Below, piece after piece: positions 52,844-61,344 of a stretch of 64,000 bases of DNA. Made by a program: the position numbers and the translations under genes. Source of the DNA: Burkholderia sp052045245 (lineage in GTDB: Bacteria; Pseudomonadota; Gammaproteobacteria; Burkholderiales; Burkholderiaceae); the NCBI RefSeq assembly GCF_052045245.1, contig NZ_JBQEON010000023.1, positions 1 through 64,000 of the forward strand. Reading direction: 5' to 3'. The notes under the pieces are model-generated. The model worked only from the letters and a program-made list of their open reading frames with translations. It had not been told where the DNA came from and did no database searches. Numbering within the stretch: position 1 is the first letter of the stretch; every line of letters starts with the position of its first letter.

Positions 52844-53770
52844 TCAGACCGTTGCGTCGCCGCGCGGGCCGAACCCGGGAATCCGCTTGATCACGCCGGT
52901 CGCGAGCGCGGTGCCGACGAGCACGATCGCGCAGCCTTCGATCATCACGACCGACACGCGTTCGCCGAGGAACAGCGTGCCCCACAGCAGGCCGAACACG
53001 GGAATCACGAACGTCACGGTAATCGCACGGGCCGGGCCGACATGCGCGATCAGGTAGAAGAAGATGAAATACGCGATGCCCGTGCAGGCAATGCCGAGCG
53101 CGAGCACGGCGCCCCACGCATGCGCGCTGACCGCTGCAGCCGGCCAGGTCGCGATCGCGAACGGCAGCAGCAGCACGGTCGAGCCGATCATGCTGCCGGT
53201 GGCATTGACGAGCGGATCGACGCCGCTGAGCTTGCGCTTCGTATAGTTGGCGGCGATCCCGTACAACAGCGTCGCGCCGAGCGCGGCGGCGGCCGCAAGT
53301 GCGGTCGCGCTGGCGCCGGTGCTGCCGTGTGCGTTCGCGATCTGATCCCACACGAGCGTGAGCACGCCGGCAAAACCGATCACGAGGCCGAGCGCGCGCG
53401 GCAGCGACAGCTTGTCCTTCAGCCATACGTAGGCGACGAGCGCGCCCCACAGCGGCGTCGTCGCGTTGATCACCGACGTCACGCCGGCCGACAGCGTCAG
53501 TTCGGCATAGGCGAACAGGCAGAACGGCGCGCCCGAGTTCAATACGCCGACGACGAACAGTGGCCACGCGTGCCGGCGCAGCCGGGCGCCGAGATCGGCG
53601 GGCTTGAAGCGCGTCAGCGCGAGGCCCGTGAGGAACAGCGCACCGATGCCCACTCGCAGCGCCATCAGCGGCGCGACGCCGAATTCGGCGACGCCGATCC
53701 GGATGAACAGGAACGACGCGCCCCACAGGGCGGCAAGGATGGTCAGCAGAAAGGCGTTCTTGGGCGACAT
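52844..53770 (-). CDS. EamA/DMT-family exporter
   Basis: A 308-residue transporter with ten predicted helices in two EamA halves (about residues 8-140 and 150-285). It begins with the family motif AFLLTILAALWGASFLFIRI and keeps TTPLWGALVAYVWLKDKLSLPR at the end of the first half and FVIPVFGLLWGTLFLGERV at the end of the second. DMT carriers export amino acids, nucleosides or other metabolites; the substrate is not predictable here. A 9-base inverted repeat lies 58-83 bases upstream. Confidence 0.88.
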   Translation of the reverse strand: MSPKNAFLLTILAALWGASFLFIRIGVAEFGVAPLMALRVGIGALFLTGLALTRFKPADLGARLRRHAWPLFVVGVLNSGAPFCLFAYAELTLSAGVTSVINATTPLWGALVAYVWLKDKLSLPRALGLVIGFAGVLTLVWDQIANAHGSTGASATALAAAAALGATLLYGIAANYTKRKLSGVDPLVNATGSMIGSTVLLLPFAIATWPAAAVSAHAWGAVLALGIACTGIAYFIFFYLIAHVGPARAITVTFVIPVFGLLWGTLFLGERVSVVMIEGCAIVLVGTALATGVIKRIPGFGPRGDATV

Positions 53771-53827
53771 CGAGTGTGGCGGGCGAGGGGACGGGATGCG
53801 CTGAATCTTACACCGCGTTAACGCGCC

Positions 53828-53853
53828 GTCGTTTCACGATCGGATGAAACGAC
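53828..53853. repeat. Inverted repeat upstream of the DMT transporter gene
   Basis: Arms GTCGTTTCA and TGAAACGAC with an 8-base loop, perfect over nine pairs. No T tract follows on either strand, so an operator is more likely than a terminator. Confidence 0.45.
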
Positions 53854-53927
53854 AAGAAACGGGAAATCCGGCGGGAAATCCGTGCGCCGCCGACGCGGCG
53901 AACCGGCCGCGCGACCGGTTCAGCCGA

Positions 53928-54185
53928 TCAATGATGGTGCCAGCCGCCGTGTCCGCCGCGTCCGCCGAACCCGAAGTTCAGCGATAGCGCGGGGCCCCAG
54001 TAGCCGCCCCATGCCGGCGCATAGGCGGGGGCCGGATAGTAGTACGTGGGGCCGGGGTCGACATAGACGGGCGCGGGCTGCACCGGCGCCGCGGCGTAAT
54101 AGCCGCCCGGATAGTAGCCGTAAGGGTAATAACAGCCGGCGAGTGTCGCGCAGGCGAGCGCCGCGGCGACGAGGGTCCTGTTCAT
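53928..54185 (-). CDS. Small Tyr/Gly/Pro-rich lipoprotein
   Basis: An 85-residue predicted lipoprotein. The lipobox is TLAGC with Cys at residue 18; the mature part is rich in Tyr, Gly, Pro and Ala (YYPYGYYPGGYYAAAP) and ends GGHGGWHHH. Similar short, aromatic-rich lipoproteins are common in Burkholderia envelopes; the function is unknown. The His-rich end could bind metal; that is inference. Confidence 0.8.
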   Translation of the reverse strand: MNRTLVAAALACATLAGCYYPYGYYPGGYYAAAPVQPAPVYVDPGPTYYYPAPAYAPAWGGYWGPALSLNFGFGGRGGHGGWHHH

Positions 54186-54321
54186 GGTGTTTCTCCGGCG
54201 GCGCCGGCAATCGGCAGATGCTTAAGCTTAGGCCGCACGGCGATGACACGCTGCGCAAAACGGTAACGGATCATTTCCGCGGCCGATCCGGCGCGCTGGC
54301 GCGAACCCCGTCGCCGGATGC

Positions 54322-54354
54322 AAAAACGGCGCTTCCGCATCGCGGAAACGCCGT
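54322..54354 (-). terminator. Terminator after the glycine-zipper lipoprotein gene
   Basis: On the minus strand a 13-base-pair stem (ACGGCGTTTCCGC with one wobble mismatch) and a 3-base loop are followed by TTTT. It sits about 50 bases after the stop at 54407. Confidence 0.8.
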
Positions 54355-54406
54355 CTGGCCGAAACGTGCCCACCGGTGCCGCGCGTCGCGCGAACGGCGG
54401 GCCGGC

Positions 54407-54622
54407 TTACTTGCCGACCTGGTTGCCGATGAGGCCGCCGGCCGCCGCGCCGCCCAGCGTCGACAGCGCGTTGCCGCCGATCGCCGCGCCGGCCACCCCG
54501 CCGACACCCGCGCCGATTGCCGTATCGCGCTGGCGTCGTGTCATCGAATCGCAGGCCGACAGGCTGGCCACCGTCGCGACGAGCAGCGCGCATACCCCAA
54601 AACGCCGAATCGAATAGCTCAT
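54407..54622 (-). CDS. Glycine-zipper lipoprotein (OsmB-like)
   Basis: A 71-residue lipoprotein. A signal peptide ends at LSAC (Cys at about residue 24); the mature part holds a glycine-zipper helix pair (AIGAGVGGVAGAAIGGNALS, then GGAAAGGLIGNQVGK), as in OsmB and related envelope-stress lipoproteins. ATG 54622 is favoured, since AAGGA lies nine bases upstream; an ATG at 54628 is too close to it. Probably in the outer membrane. Confidence 0.85.
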   Translation of the reverse strand: MSYSIRRFGVCALLVATVASLSACDSMTRRQRDTAIGAGVGGVAGAAIGGNALSTLGGAAAGGLIGNQVGK

Positions 54623-54796
54623 GATCATTGTCCTTGTGGTAGTGAACGGAGGAACGCACGACCGGCTGTCGGCCGCACATAACCCCAATTTACGCGCCGC
54701 TCCATAAGGCTGCTGTAAGGACTTGTTAAGCCTCGAGCGGTTTCGTAATCAATTGTTTCCCTTGTGCCGGCAGGCACGTGGCGTGCGACGGCGCGC

Positions 54797-54825
54797 AAAA
54801 AAGCCCGCTCGAAAGCGGGCTTTTG
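54797..54825 (-). terminator. Terminator of thiC
   Basis: Stem AAGCCCGC/GCGGGCTT with a 6-base loop, followed on the minus strand by six Ts; a TTTT also follows on the plus strand, so it may work in both directions. Confidence 0.85.
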
Positions 54826-54874
54826 CCGTGCATCGCGATGCGGTCCGGGCGGACCGCCGCGGCCACTTGGCGGC

Positions 54875-56806
54875 TTACTGGCGGTGATAGATCTCGGCGC
54901 CGGTCTTCACGAACTCGACCGCCTTGACCTCCATCCCCTTCTTCAGCGCTTCGGTTTCCGACACGCCCTGCTGCGCCGCGAACTCGCGCACGTCCTGCGT
55001 GATCTTCATCGAGCAGAAGTGCGGGCCGCACATCGAGCAGAAGTGCGCGACCTTTGCCGAATCCTTCGGCAGCGTTTCGTCGTGGAATTCGCGCGCCTTG
55101 TCCGGATCGAGGCCGATGTTGAACTGGTCTTCCCAGCGGAACTCGAAACGCGCCTTCGACAGCGCGTTGTCGCGCACCTGCGCGCCCGGGTGACCCTTGG
55201 CGAGGTCGGCCGCGTGCGCGGCGAGCTTGTACGTGATGATCCCTTCCTTCACGTCGTCCTTGTTCGGCAGCCCGAGGTGCTCCTTCGGCGTCACGTAGCA
55301 CAGCATCGCGGTGCCGAACCAGCCGATCATCGCAGCGCCGATGCCCGACGTGATGTGGTCGTAGCCCGGTGCGATATCGGTGGTCAGCGGCCCGAGCGTG
55401 TAGAACGGCGCTTCCTTGCACCAGTCGAGCTGGAGATCCATGTTCTCCTTGATCAGCTGCATCGGCACGTGGCCGGGGCCTTCGATCATCACCTGCACGT
55501 CGTGCTTCCACGCGATCTGCGTGAGTTCGCCGAGCGTCTTCAGTTCGCCGAGCTGCGCTTCGTCGTTCGCGTCGTAGATCGAGCCGGGGCGCAGGCCGTC
55601 GCCGAGCGAGAAGCTCACGTCGTACGCCTTCATGATCTCGCAGATCTCTTCGAAGTGTTCGTACAGGAAGCTTTCCTTGTGATGCGCGAGGCACCACTTC
55701 GCCATGATCGAGCCGCCGCGCGACACGATGCCCGTCATCCGGTTCGCGGTGAGCGGCACGTACTGCAGGCGCACGCCCGCGTGGATCGTGAAGTAGTCGA
55801 CGCCTTGCTCGGCCTGCTCGATCAGCGTGTCGCGGAAGATTTCCCAGGTGAGATCCTCGGCCTTGCCGTTGACCTTTTCCAGCGCCTGGTAGATCGGCAC
55901 CGTGCCGATCGGCACCGGGCTGTTGCGGATGATCCACTCGCGCGTTTCATGGATGTGCTTGCCGGTCGACAGGTCCATCACCGTGTCGCCGCCCCAGCGG
56001 ATCGCCCACGTCATCTTGTCGACTTCCTCGCCGATCGACGACGTGACGGCCGAGTTGCCGATGTTCGCGTTGATCTTCACGAGGAAGTTGCGGCCGATGA
56101 TCATCGGCTCGGATTCCGGGTGGTTGATGTTCGCGGGGATGATCGCGCGGCCGCGCGCGATTTCGTCGCGCACGAATTCGGGGGTGATCTCGGCGAGCGC
56201 GTTCGCGCCGAAGGCCGCGGCGCCGAACGCCTGGCCCGGATGCTGGCGGCCCATCATCGCGGCGAGCTTCGCGCCGTTCGGGCCGCTCGACTTCAGGCTC
56301 TCGATGTACTCGGCGCGGCGCTGGTTCTCGCGGATCGCGATGTATTCCATTTCCGGCGTGATGATGCCTTGACGCGCGTAGTGCATCTGCGTGACGTTCT
56401 TGCCCGGCTGGGCGCGGCGCGGATTGCGGTGCAAACCCGGGAACCGAAGCTCGGCGGTGGCCGGATCGGCCGCGCGCTCGAGGCCGTACTGGCTCGACAG
56501 GCCGTCGAGCACCTCGGTGTCGCCGCGCGCTTCGATCCAGCCCTGGCGCAGCGCGGGCAGGCCCGCGCGGATGTCGATCTTCGCGTCCGGATCGGTGTAC
56601 GGGCCCGACGTGTCGTACACGTAGATCGGCGGATTCTTTTCGCCGCCGAAGCCGGTCGGGGTGTCGGCCTGCGTGATTTCGCGCATCGGCACGCGGATGT
56701 CGGGCTGCGAGCCGGTCACGTAGACCTTGCGCGAATTCGGAAGCGGGGCGACGGCCGCGGCATCGACATGAGCGTCGGCGGACAGAAACTTCGGATTGGC
56801 GTTCAT
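54875..56806 (-). CDS. thiC: Phosphomethylpyrimidine synthase ThiC
   Basis: A 643-residue radical-SAM enzyme that converts aminoimidazole ribotide into hydroxymethylpyrimidine phosphate for thiamine. The C-terminal iron-sulfur motif CxxCxxxxC is visible in CSMCGPHFCSM, with conserved blocks GFGGEKNPPIYVYDTSGPY, NIGNSAVTSSIGEEVDKMTW and MIEGPGHVPMQLIKENM. ATG 56806 is preceded by AGGAGA. It is monocistronic here. A TPP riboswitch lies about 140 bases upstream, so high thiamine pyrophosphate should shut it off. Confidence 0.97.
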   Translation of the reverse strand: MNANPKFLSADAHVDAAAVAPLPNSRKVYVTGSQPDIRVPMREITQADTPTGFGGEKNPPIYVYDTSGPYTDPDAKIDIRAGLPALRQGWIEARGDTEVLDGLSSQYGLERAADPATAELRFPGLHRNPRRAQPGKNVTQMHYARQGIITPEMEYIAIRENQRRAEYIESLKSSGPNGAKLAAMMGRQHPGQAFGAAAFGANALAEITPEFVRDEIARGRAIIPANINHPESEPMIIGRNFLVKINANIGNSAVTSSIGEEVDKMTWAIRWGGDTVMDLSTGKHIHETREWIIRNSPVPIGTVPIYQALEKVNGKAEDLTWEIFRDTLIEQAEQGVDYFTIHAGVRLQYVPLTANRMTGIVSRGGSIMAKWCLAHHKESFLYEHFEEICEIMKAYDVSFSLGDGLRPGSIYDANDEAQLGELKTLGELTQIAWKHDVQVMIEGPGHVPMQLIKENMDLQLDWCKEAPFYTLGPLTTDIAPGYDHITSGIGAAMIGWFGTAMLCYVTPKEHLGLPNKDDVKEGIITYKLAAHAADLAKGHPGAQVRDNALSKARFEFRWEDQFNIGLDPDKAREFHDETLPKDSAKVAHFCSMCGPHFCSMKITQDVREFAAQQGVSETEALKKGMEVKAVEFVKTGAEIYHRQ

Positions 56807-56943
56807 GCAATCTCCTGTGTGAGCGCCGGACACGCGCTTCGGCGCTTGCCCGGAGCCCTTGACGAATGTGGGGCTCGAGCTAAGCAGGAGACGAGGTTTG
56901 ACGAGGCGGCGGATTTCGTCAGAAGGATGGCGGCGAAATCCGT

Positions 56944-57048
56944 ACGCTTCCCTGCGCTGGCATTATCCAGATCAGGTTCTAAGGGTATTTCTCACCCGCA
57001 ATGCCGGTTGTTTGACCAAGCGCATTGCAGGACCCCCGCGTTAGCAAG
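56944..57048 (-). promoter_or_regulatory. TPP riboswitch (THI element) of thiC
   Basis: The minus-strand leader has the conserved GGGTGAGAAATACCC segment, then GAACCTGATCTGGATAATGC followed by CAGCGCAGGGAAG, all in the order of the THI element, with a closing helix around GGGGGTCC. The expression platform lies between it and the start codon. Confidence 0.93.
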
Positions 57049-57254
57049 GGCACACGATACACCGGCTTGGCGGCGGTTTCAACCGGGAGAGGATCGGCTG
57101 CCCCGGTGCGGTCGCCACAGCGCGGGCGATGCGATGGCCCGTCGAAATGGCCGCGCGCGCCGCCGCCGCATGGCCTCACGGCGTGGCCGCCCGCGGCGAA
57201 GCGGTGCAACATGACGCGCCTTCGCACGCGCTCAAAAGAAATTTTCGCAGCGGC

Positions 57255-57282
57255 TGTCATTTTCCGCGACGTCGTCCGTCTA
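57255..57282 (+). promoter_or_regulatory. ECF-sigma-like promoter before the MXKDX gene
   Basis: TGTCAT (57255-57260) and CGTCTA (57277-57282) are 16 bases apart, the layout of ECF-sigma promoters with CGTC -10 elements. It is 35 bases before the ATG. No sigma factor gene is nearby. Confidence 0.4.
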
Positions 57283-57317
57283 TTCGGCTCCTTGAACCCA
57301 TGTCTTGGAGAGATGTC

Positions 57318-57566
57318 ATGAAAAAGGTACTGATTGCCGCTTGCGTTGCCGCTTTCGCCACGATCACCGCGGGCGCGTACGCGCAGAGCGACGCGATGTC
57401 GCAAAACGGTTCGTCGATGTCGAAGGACGCGATGGGCCACGATGCGATGGCGAAGGACGGCGCGATGAAGAAGGGCGCCATGAAGAAGCATGCGATGAAG
57501 AAGGACGCGATGTCGCACGACGCGATGGGCAAGTCGTCGGGCGACAAGATGGCGCCGTCGAACTGA
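57318..57566 (+). CDS. Pentapeptide MXKDX repeat protein, exported
   Basis: An 82-residue protein with a Sec signal peptide (MKKVLIAACVAAFATITAGAYAQ, about 23 residues). The mature part is a series of five-residue repeats of the type M-x-K-D-x / M-K-K-x-A (MSKDAMGHDAMAKDGAMKKG and following), rich in Met, Lys, Asp and His. This is the penta-MXKDX family, of unknown function. It is the first of three genes with a cytochrome b561 and a molybdoenzyme. Methionine could be a sacrificial oxidant target or bind metal; both are inference. Confidence 0.88.
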   Translation: MKKVLIAACVAAFATITAGAYAQSDAMSQNGSSMSKDAMGHDAMAKDGAMKKGAMKKHAMKKDAMSHDAMGKSSGDKMAPSN

Positions 57567-57674
57567 CGGCGCCGGACAGGAGGGGCGGTCGGCGCGTGTG
57601 CTTGACGACGGCCGCCCGTCCGCGTCTCGTTTTGTCTCGTTTCGTTTCGTCGCAGCGTTCCGGGAGTCCTCTTC

Positions 57675-58307
57675 ATGCCAACCGTTCCCGCCACCACGCG
57701 CACGGCCGCCACGCCGCCCGCGCCCCCGATCCATCCGCCGTGGGTGCGCGTGAGCCATTGGCTCAACGCGCTCGCGGCCATCCTGATGGTGCTGTCCGGC
57801 TGGCGCATCTACGATGCGTCGCCGATCTATCCGCCGTTCGCGTTTGCGCACGGCATCACGCTCGGCGGCTGGCTCGGCGGCGCGCTGCAATGGCACTTCG
57901 CGGCGATGTGGCTGCTCGTCGGCAACGGGCTGTTCTACCTGACGATGGCGATCGCGACCGGACGACTCGCGCGCAAGATGCTGCCCGTCACGCCGGCGTC
58001 CGTGTGGCGCGACGTGCGCGGCGCGTTGCGCGGCCGGCTCGCGCACGACGATTTGAACGTCTACAACGCGGTGCAGCGTGCCGCGTACCTGGTCGCGATC
58101 GTCGATCTGATCGTGCTGGTGCTGTCGGGGCTGACGATCTGGAAGTCGGTGCAGTTTCCGCTGCTGCGCGAACTGTTCGGCGGTTACGACAACGCGCGCG
58201 TCGTGCATTTCTGGGCGATGTCGCTGCTCGTGGCGTTCTTCGTCGTGCACGTCGCGATGGCGCTGCTGGTGCCGCGCTCGCTGCTCGCGATGCTGCGCGG
58301 GCGCTGA
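57675..58307 (+). CDS. Cytochrome b561/b6-type membrane protein
   Basis: A 210-residue membrane protein with about four to five helices. Candidate heme-ligand histidines are in RVSHWLNALA, LQWHFAAMWL, RVVHFWAMS and FVVHVAMALL, the pattern of cytochrome b561 subunits that hand electrons to periplasmic oxidoreductases. The molybdopterin enzyme starts 29 bases later, so it probably serves as its membrane anchor and electron carrier, like MsrQ for MsrP though of a different family. Confidence 0.87.
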   Translation: MPTVPATTRTAATPPAPPIHPPWVRVSHWLNALAAILMVLSGWRIYDASPIYPPFAFAHGITLGGWLGGALQWHFAAMWLLVGNGLFYLTMAIATGRLARKMLPVTPASVWRDVRGALRGRLAHDDLNVYNAVQRAAYLVAIVDLIVLVLSGLTIWKSVQFPLLRELFGGYDNARVVHFWAMSLLVAFFVVHVAMALLVPRSLLAMLRGR

Positions 58308-58336
58308 CCCGTCAAATCCGGGCGAAGGAAATCATC

Positions 58337-59125
58337 ATGTCGGAATCCGAAATCAAGCGCGACGGTTCGCGCTGGACGCTCGACCGCCAGTCGCTCGAGC
58401 TCGACGTGCGTCGCGAGCTGGACATGCCGTCGCGGCGGCTGTTCAACCGGCGCATCCTGACACTCGGCGGGCTGACGATGCTGACCGGCTGCACGCTGCA
58501 GGACGACGCGTCGGTCAATCCGTTCCTCGAGCAGGTGTCGCGCATGAACGATCGCGTGCAGGCCTGGCTATTCAGCGGCGCGCGGCTCGCGCCGACCTAT
58601 ACCGAAGCCGACATCACGCGGCCGTTCCCGTTCAACGCGTACTACGGCATCGACGACGTGCCGCACGTCGACGCGTCGACGTACCGGCTCGTGCTGTCGG
58701 GCCGCGTGACGGGCAAGCGCGTGTGGACGCTCGACGAACTGTATGCGCTGCCGCACGCGGAGCAGATCACGCGGCACATCTGCGTGGAAGGATGGAGCGC
58801 CATCGGCCGCTGGGGCGGCACGCCGTTCGGCGCGTTTCTTGCGCGTGCCGGTGCCGATACGCACGCGAAATACGTCGGTTTCAAATGCGCGGACGACTAC
58901 TACGAGAGCATCGACATGCCGACCGCGCTGCATCCGCAGACGCTGCTCGCATTCGACTACGACGGCCGCCGCCTGCCGCCGGAATTCGGCTTTCCGATGA
59001 AGCTGCGAATGCCGACCAAGCTCGGCTACAAGAATCCGAAGCACATCATGGAAATCTTCGTGACCGATACCTACCCGGGCGGTTACTGGGTCGATCAGGG
59101 ATACAACTGGTTCGGCGGATCGTGA
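58337..59125 (+). CDS. Molybdopterin-dependent oxidoreductase (sulfite-oxidase fold)
   Basis: A 262-residue enzyme of the sulfite oxidase/MsrP superfamily. The molybdenum-coordinating cysteine is in RHICVEGWSAIGRWGG, and the KFKCADDYYES-type and YGFPMKLRMPTKLGYKNPK blocks follow. The N-terminal SRRLFNRRILTLGGLTMLTGC has a twin-arginine-like motif before a hydrophobic helix and a lipobox-like end, consistent with Tat export. GAAGGAA precedes the ATG at normal spacing. The substrate is unknown; oxidised methionine is possible given the Met-rich protein in the same cluster. Confidence 0.85.
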   Translation: MSESEIKRDGSRWTLDRQSLELDVRRELDMPSRRLFNRRILTLGGLTMLTGCTLQDDASVNPFLEQVSRMNDRVQAWLFSGARLAPTYTEADITRPFPFNAYYGIDDVPHVDASTYRLVLSGRVTGKRVWTLDELYALPHAEQITRHICVEGWSAIGRWGGTPFGAFLARAGADTHAKYVGFKCADDYYESIDMPTALHPQTLLAFDYDGRRLPPEFGFPMKLRMPTKLGYKNPKHIMEIFVTDTYPGGYWVDQGYNWFGGS

Positions 59126-59182
59126 AGCGGCGGGGGCGCACGCCGGGGCCCGCCGCCGTGCGTTCACGCTGCGTCAGGTACG

Positions 59183-59464
59183 TCAGGCGGATTCGCGCAC
59201 CTGCAGATCGACGCGCAGGCCGACCGCCGCGGCCATGTTCACGAGCGCGTCGAGCCCGAACAGGTTGATCTTGCCGCGCAGCAGATCGGACACGCGCGGC
59301 TGCGTGACGCCAAGCTGCTTCGCGGCCTGCGCCTGGCTGAGTTCGAGTTGCGCGATGCGCTGCTTGAGCGCGATCATCAGTTCGGAACGCAGCTTCATGT
59401 TTTCGGCCTCGGCCGGCTGGCCTTCGATCGCGTCCCACACGCTCGCATGGCGTTCATTGGTCAT
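59183..59464 (-). CDS. XRE-family antitoxin (HigA-like)
   Basis: A 93-residue protein with a helix-turn-helix of the XRE type (about residues 30-80: LKQRIAQLELSQAQAAKQLGVTQPRVSDLLRG). It matches HigA-type antitoxins whose genes follow the toxin. Its ATG overlaps the stop of the toxin remnant, the usual order for HigBA. An inverted repeat upstream of the toxin should be its operator. Confidence 0.85.
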   Translation of the reverse strand: MTNERHASVWDAIEGQPAEAENMKLRSELMIALKQRIAQLELSQAQAAKQLGVTQPRVSDLLRGKINLFGLDALVNMAAAVGLRVDLQVRESA

Positions 59465-59620
59465 CGTTGCCTCTCTATCATCAGTGTCCGATAGCGGCGG
59501 GCGACCAGGCCGCGTTGCACCTGGTCGATCTGGTGGCCGGCGTCGCGACGCGCGGCCAGCGGAAAACCGCGAAGCTCGTCGAGTGCGTTGCCGACGAAGA
59601 CAACCGGCTTCGGCGGGAGA
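59461..59620 (-). pseudogene. Truncated HigB-type (Gp49-like) toxin
   Basis: The frame retains PKPVVFVGNALDELRGFPLA and RRDAGHQIDQVQRGL, the N-terminal half of RelE/Gp49-like HigB toxins. It then passes into 14 unrelated residues (VARRYRTLMIERQR) and stops at the antitoxin start. The usual second half, with the REIRI and VIYVAKF core strands and the catalytic C-terminal region, is absent. No ATG begins the conserved part; a GTG, TTG or lost start is possible, so the left limit is approximate. I read it as a decayed toxin. Confidence 0.7.
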
Positions 59621-59631
59621 ATGATGGAATT

Positions 59632-59647
59632 ATACAAAATATTGTAT
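59632..59647. promoter_or_regulatory. Operator-like palindrome of the toxin-antitoxin locus
   Basis: ATACAA-AATA-TTGTAT overlaps a minus-strand -10 element TATAAT (59629-59634). This is the typical site for autorepression by a HigA-type antitoxin. Confidence 0.6.
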
Positions 59648-59659
59648 GGAAGTGGGCAG

Positions 59660-60132
59660 GTCGCAGGAAGGGATGTCGGCGACCCGGGACGGGCCTGCCT
59701 GACCGTCACGATAAGCGCGAAGCGACGCGCGATACGCATGACTGGCCGTCAGGCCGATGGTTGGTTCGCGATTGCGGAAGAGGGTTGCGCAGAGGCCCGA
59801 AACGCCCGTGCGGCGGGTATCCGGCTCCGGATTCGGTTGGTCCGGAGGCCGAAAAATGTCGCGCCGAAACATCAGTCGATATCCTTTCAGACAGGTCTGA
59901 CGATGCTTTCGAATCGGTAATGCCATAATGTCAGGCGTGCGCAGCCGAAGCGGTTCGCGCACGTTTTTTTGACCCTCTGCCGCCGCTTGCCGGTTTTCAT
60001 TTCGTCGCCGTTCGCACTGCCATGTCGTTCCGCACGTTCGCTTCCGCCTTCCTGGTCCCGTCCGGACCGTTTGCCGGCATCGCCGGCGTTTTTCAGCGGA
60101 GCACGCGATCCATCGTGCGGGTGGGCTGAACG
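59660..60132. other. Intergenic region before the DMT transporter gene
   Basis: No convincing gene. An extended -10 element TGCCATAAT lies at 59921-59929 on the plus strand and could drive the gene at 60133. A plus-strand open frame from 59588 to 59920 crosses the toxin promoter and has no recognisable family. Confidence 0.5.
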
Positions 60133-61323
60133 ATGACGCCGCTCGACCGCCTCCTCGATTTCTTCGCCCGCCTGCCGATCCGGATCCGCCTGCCGCAAAG
60201 CCGCGGCGGCCGCGTCGCGCTGGCGCTGGTCTTCATCTATTTTGTCTGGGGTTCGACCTACAGCGGCCTGCATTTCGCGCTGCAGTCGTTCCCGCCGCTG
60301 CTGCTGTCGGGGCTGCGCAACCTGCTCGGCGGGATCGGCCTGTTCATCTTCGCGCTGCGGCGCAAGCCCGAATGGCCGACGCTGCTGGAAATCCGCAACT
60401 CGGCGATCGTCGGCACGATGCTGGTCGCGCTGTCGTCCGGCACGATCGCGCTCGGGATGCGCACGGTCAGCAGCGGTTCGGCCGCGGTGATGGTCGCCAC
60501 GGTGCCGCTGTTCGCGACCGTGATCGCGGCGGTTGCCGGGCGTCCGGTGACGAAGGGCGAGTGGTCGGCCGTCGCGCTCGGGATGGTCGGCATCGTCGTG
60601 CTGAATTCGGGCGGCGCGGCCGCCGCGAACTCGGCGCTCGGCACGATCTGCGTGCTGGCCGGCGCGCTGTTCTGGGCGGGCGGCGCGCATCTCGCGACGC
60701 GGCTCAAGCTGCCGTCGGACCTGTTCCTGTCGACATCGCTGCAGATCGGCCTGGGCGGCCTGATGTCGACGATCGCCGCCTGGTTGATCGGCGAGCGCAT
60801 CGAGCAGGTTGCGGCCGCCCCGGTGTTCGCGTTCCTGTATCTGATGGTGTTCTGCACGATGGCCGCGTATGTCGCGTACGGCTACCTGATCCGCCATACG
60901 AGCCCGATCATCGCCAGCAGCTGCATGTACGTGAACCCGATCGTCGCGGTCGCGCTCGGCGCGCTGATGCTCGGGGAACCCGTGACGAAGGCGACCGTGA
61001 TCGCGACGGTCGCGATCCTCGGCAGCGTCGGGCTGTCGTTCCTGTTCGACCCCGCGCGCCGGCCCGCGGCCCGCGCGGCAGCCGACGCAGCGCCGGCCGC
61101 GCCGGCCGTGACGGCCGTGGCGACCGAATCGGCAGCGGGTGCCGCGTTCGCACCGGATCAGCCTGCGATGCCGGATCCGGCGCCGATCCTCACGCCGTCG
61201 GCGGTGCCGCTTGCGGTGCCGGTACCGGGTGCGGTCGTGGACCCGGCGGCCGTCATCGAACCCGCACCGGCATTCACGCCGCCGCCCGCCGACGAACCGG
61301 CCGCGACGCGCGCCGACGCGTGA
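60133..61323 (+). CDS. EamA/DMT-family exporter with long C-terminal tail
   Basis: A 396-residue protein. Residues about 25-310 form ten helices in two EamA repeats, with FIYFVWGSTYSGLHFAL and the YVNPIVAVALGALMLGEPVTK block near the end of the second. This resembles YedA-like exporters. The last 85 residues are a Pro/Ala/Val-rich tail without predicted structure, unusual for the family (about 300 residues). The substrate is unknown. Its stop is 21 bases from the convergent MFS gene. Confidence 0.87.
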   Translation: MTPLDRLLDFFARLPIRIRLPQSRGGRVALALVFIYFVWGSTYSGLHFALQSFPPLLLSGLRNLLGGIGLFIFALRRKPEWPTLLEIRNSAIVGTMLVALSSGTIALGMRTVSSGSAAVMVATVPLFATVIAAVAGRPVTKGEWSAVALGMVGIVVLNSGGAAAANSALGTICVLAGALFWAGGAHLATRLKLPSDLFLSTSLQIGLGGLMSTIAAWLIGERIEQVAAAPVFAFLYLMVFCTMAAYVAYGYLIRHTSPIIASSCMYVNPIVAVALGALMLGEPVTKATVIATVAILGSVGLSFLFDPARRPAARAAADAAPAAPAVTAVATESAAGAAFAPDQPAMPDPAPILTPSAVPLAVPVPGAVVDPAAVIEPAPAFTPPPADEPAATRADA

Positions 61324-61344
61324 TGCCGGCGCGCCCGGCCGTGC

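Noticed and set aside
52566..53726. A 386-codon minus-strand frame
   Set aside because: Shadow in another frame of the DMT exporter, extended into the gene-free region; Arg/Ala-rich without domains.
59588..59920. A 110-codon plus-strand frame
   Set aside because: It runs over the toxin promoter and remnant in antisense and resembles no family.
59887..60897. A 336-codon minus-strand frame
   Set aside because: Arg/Gln-rich antisense shadow of the EamA exporter gene.
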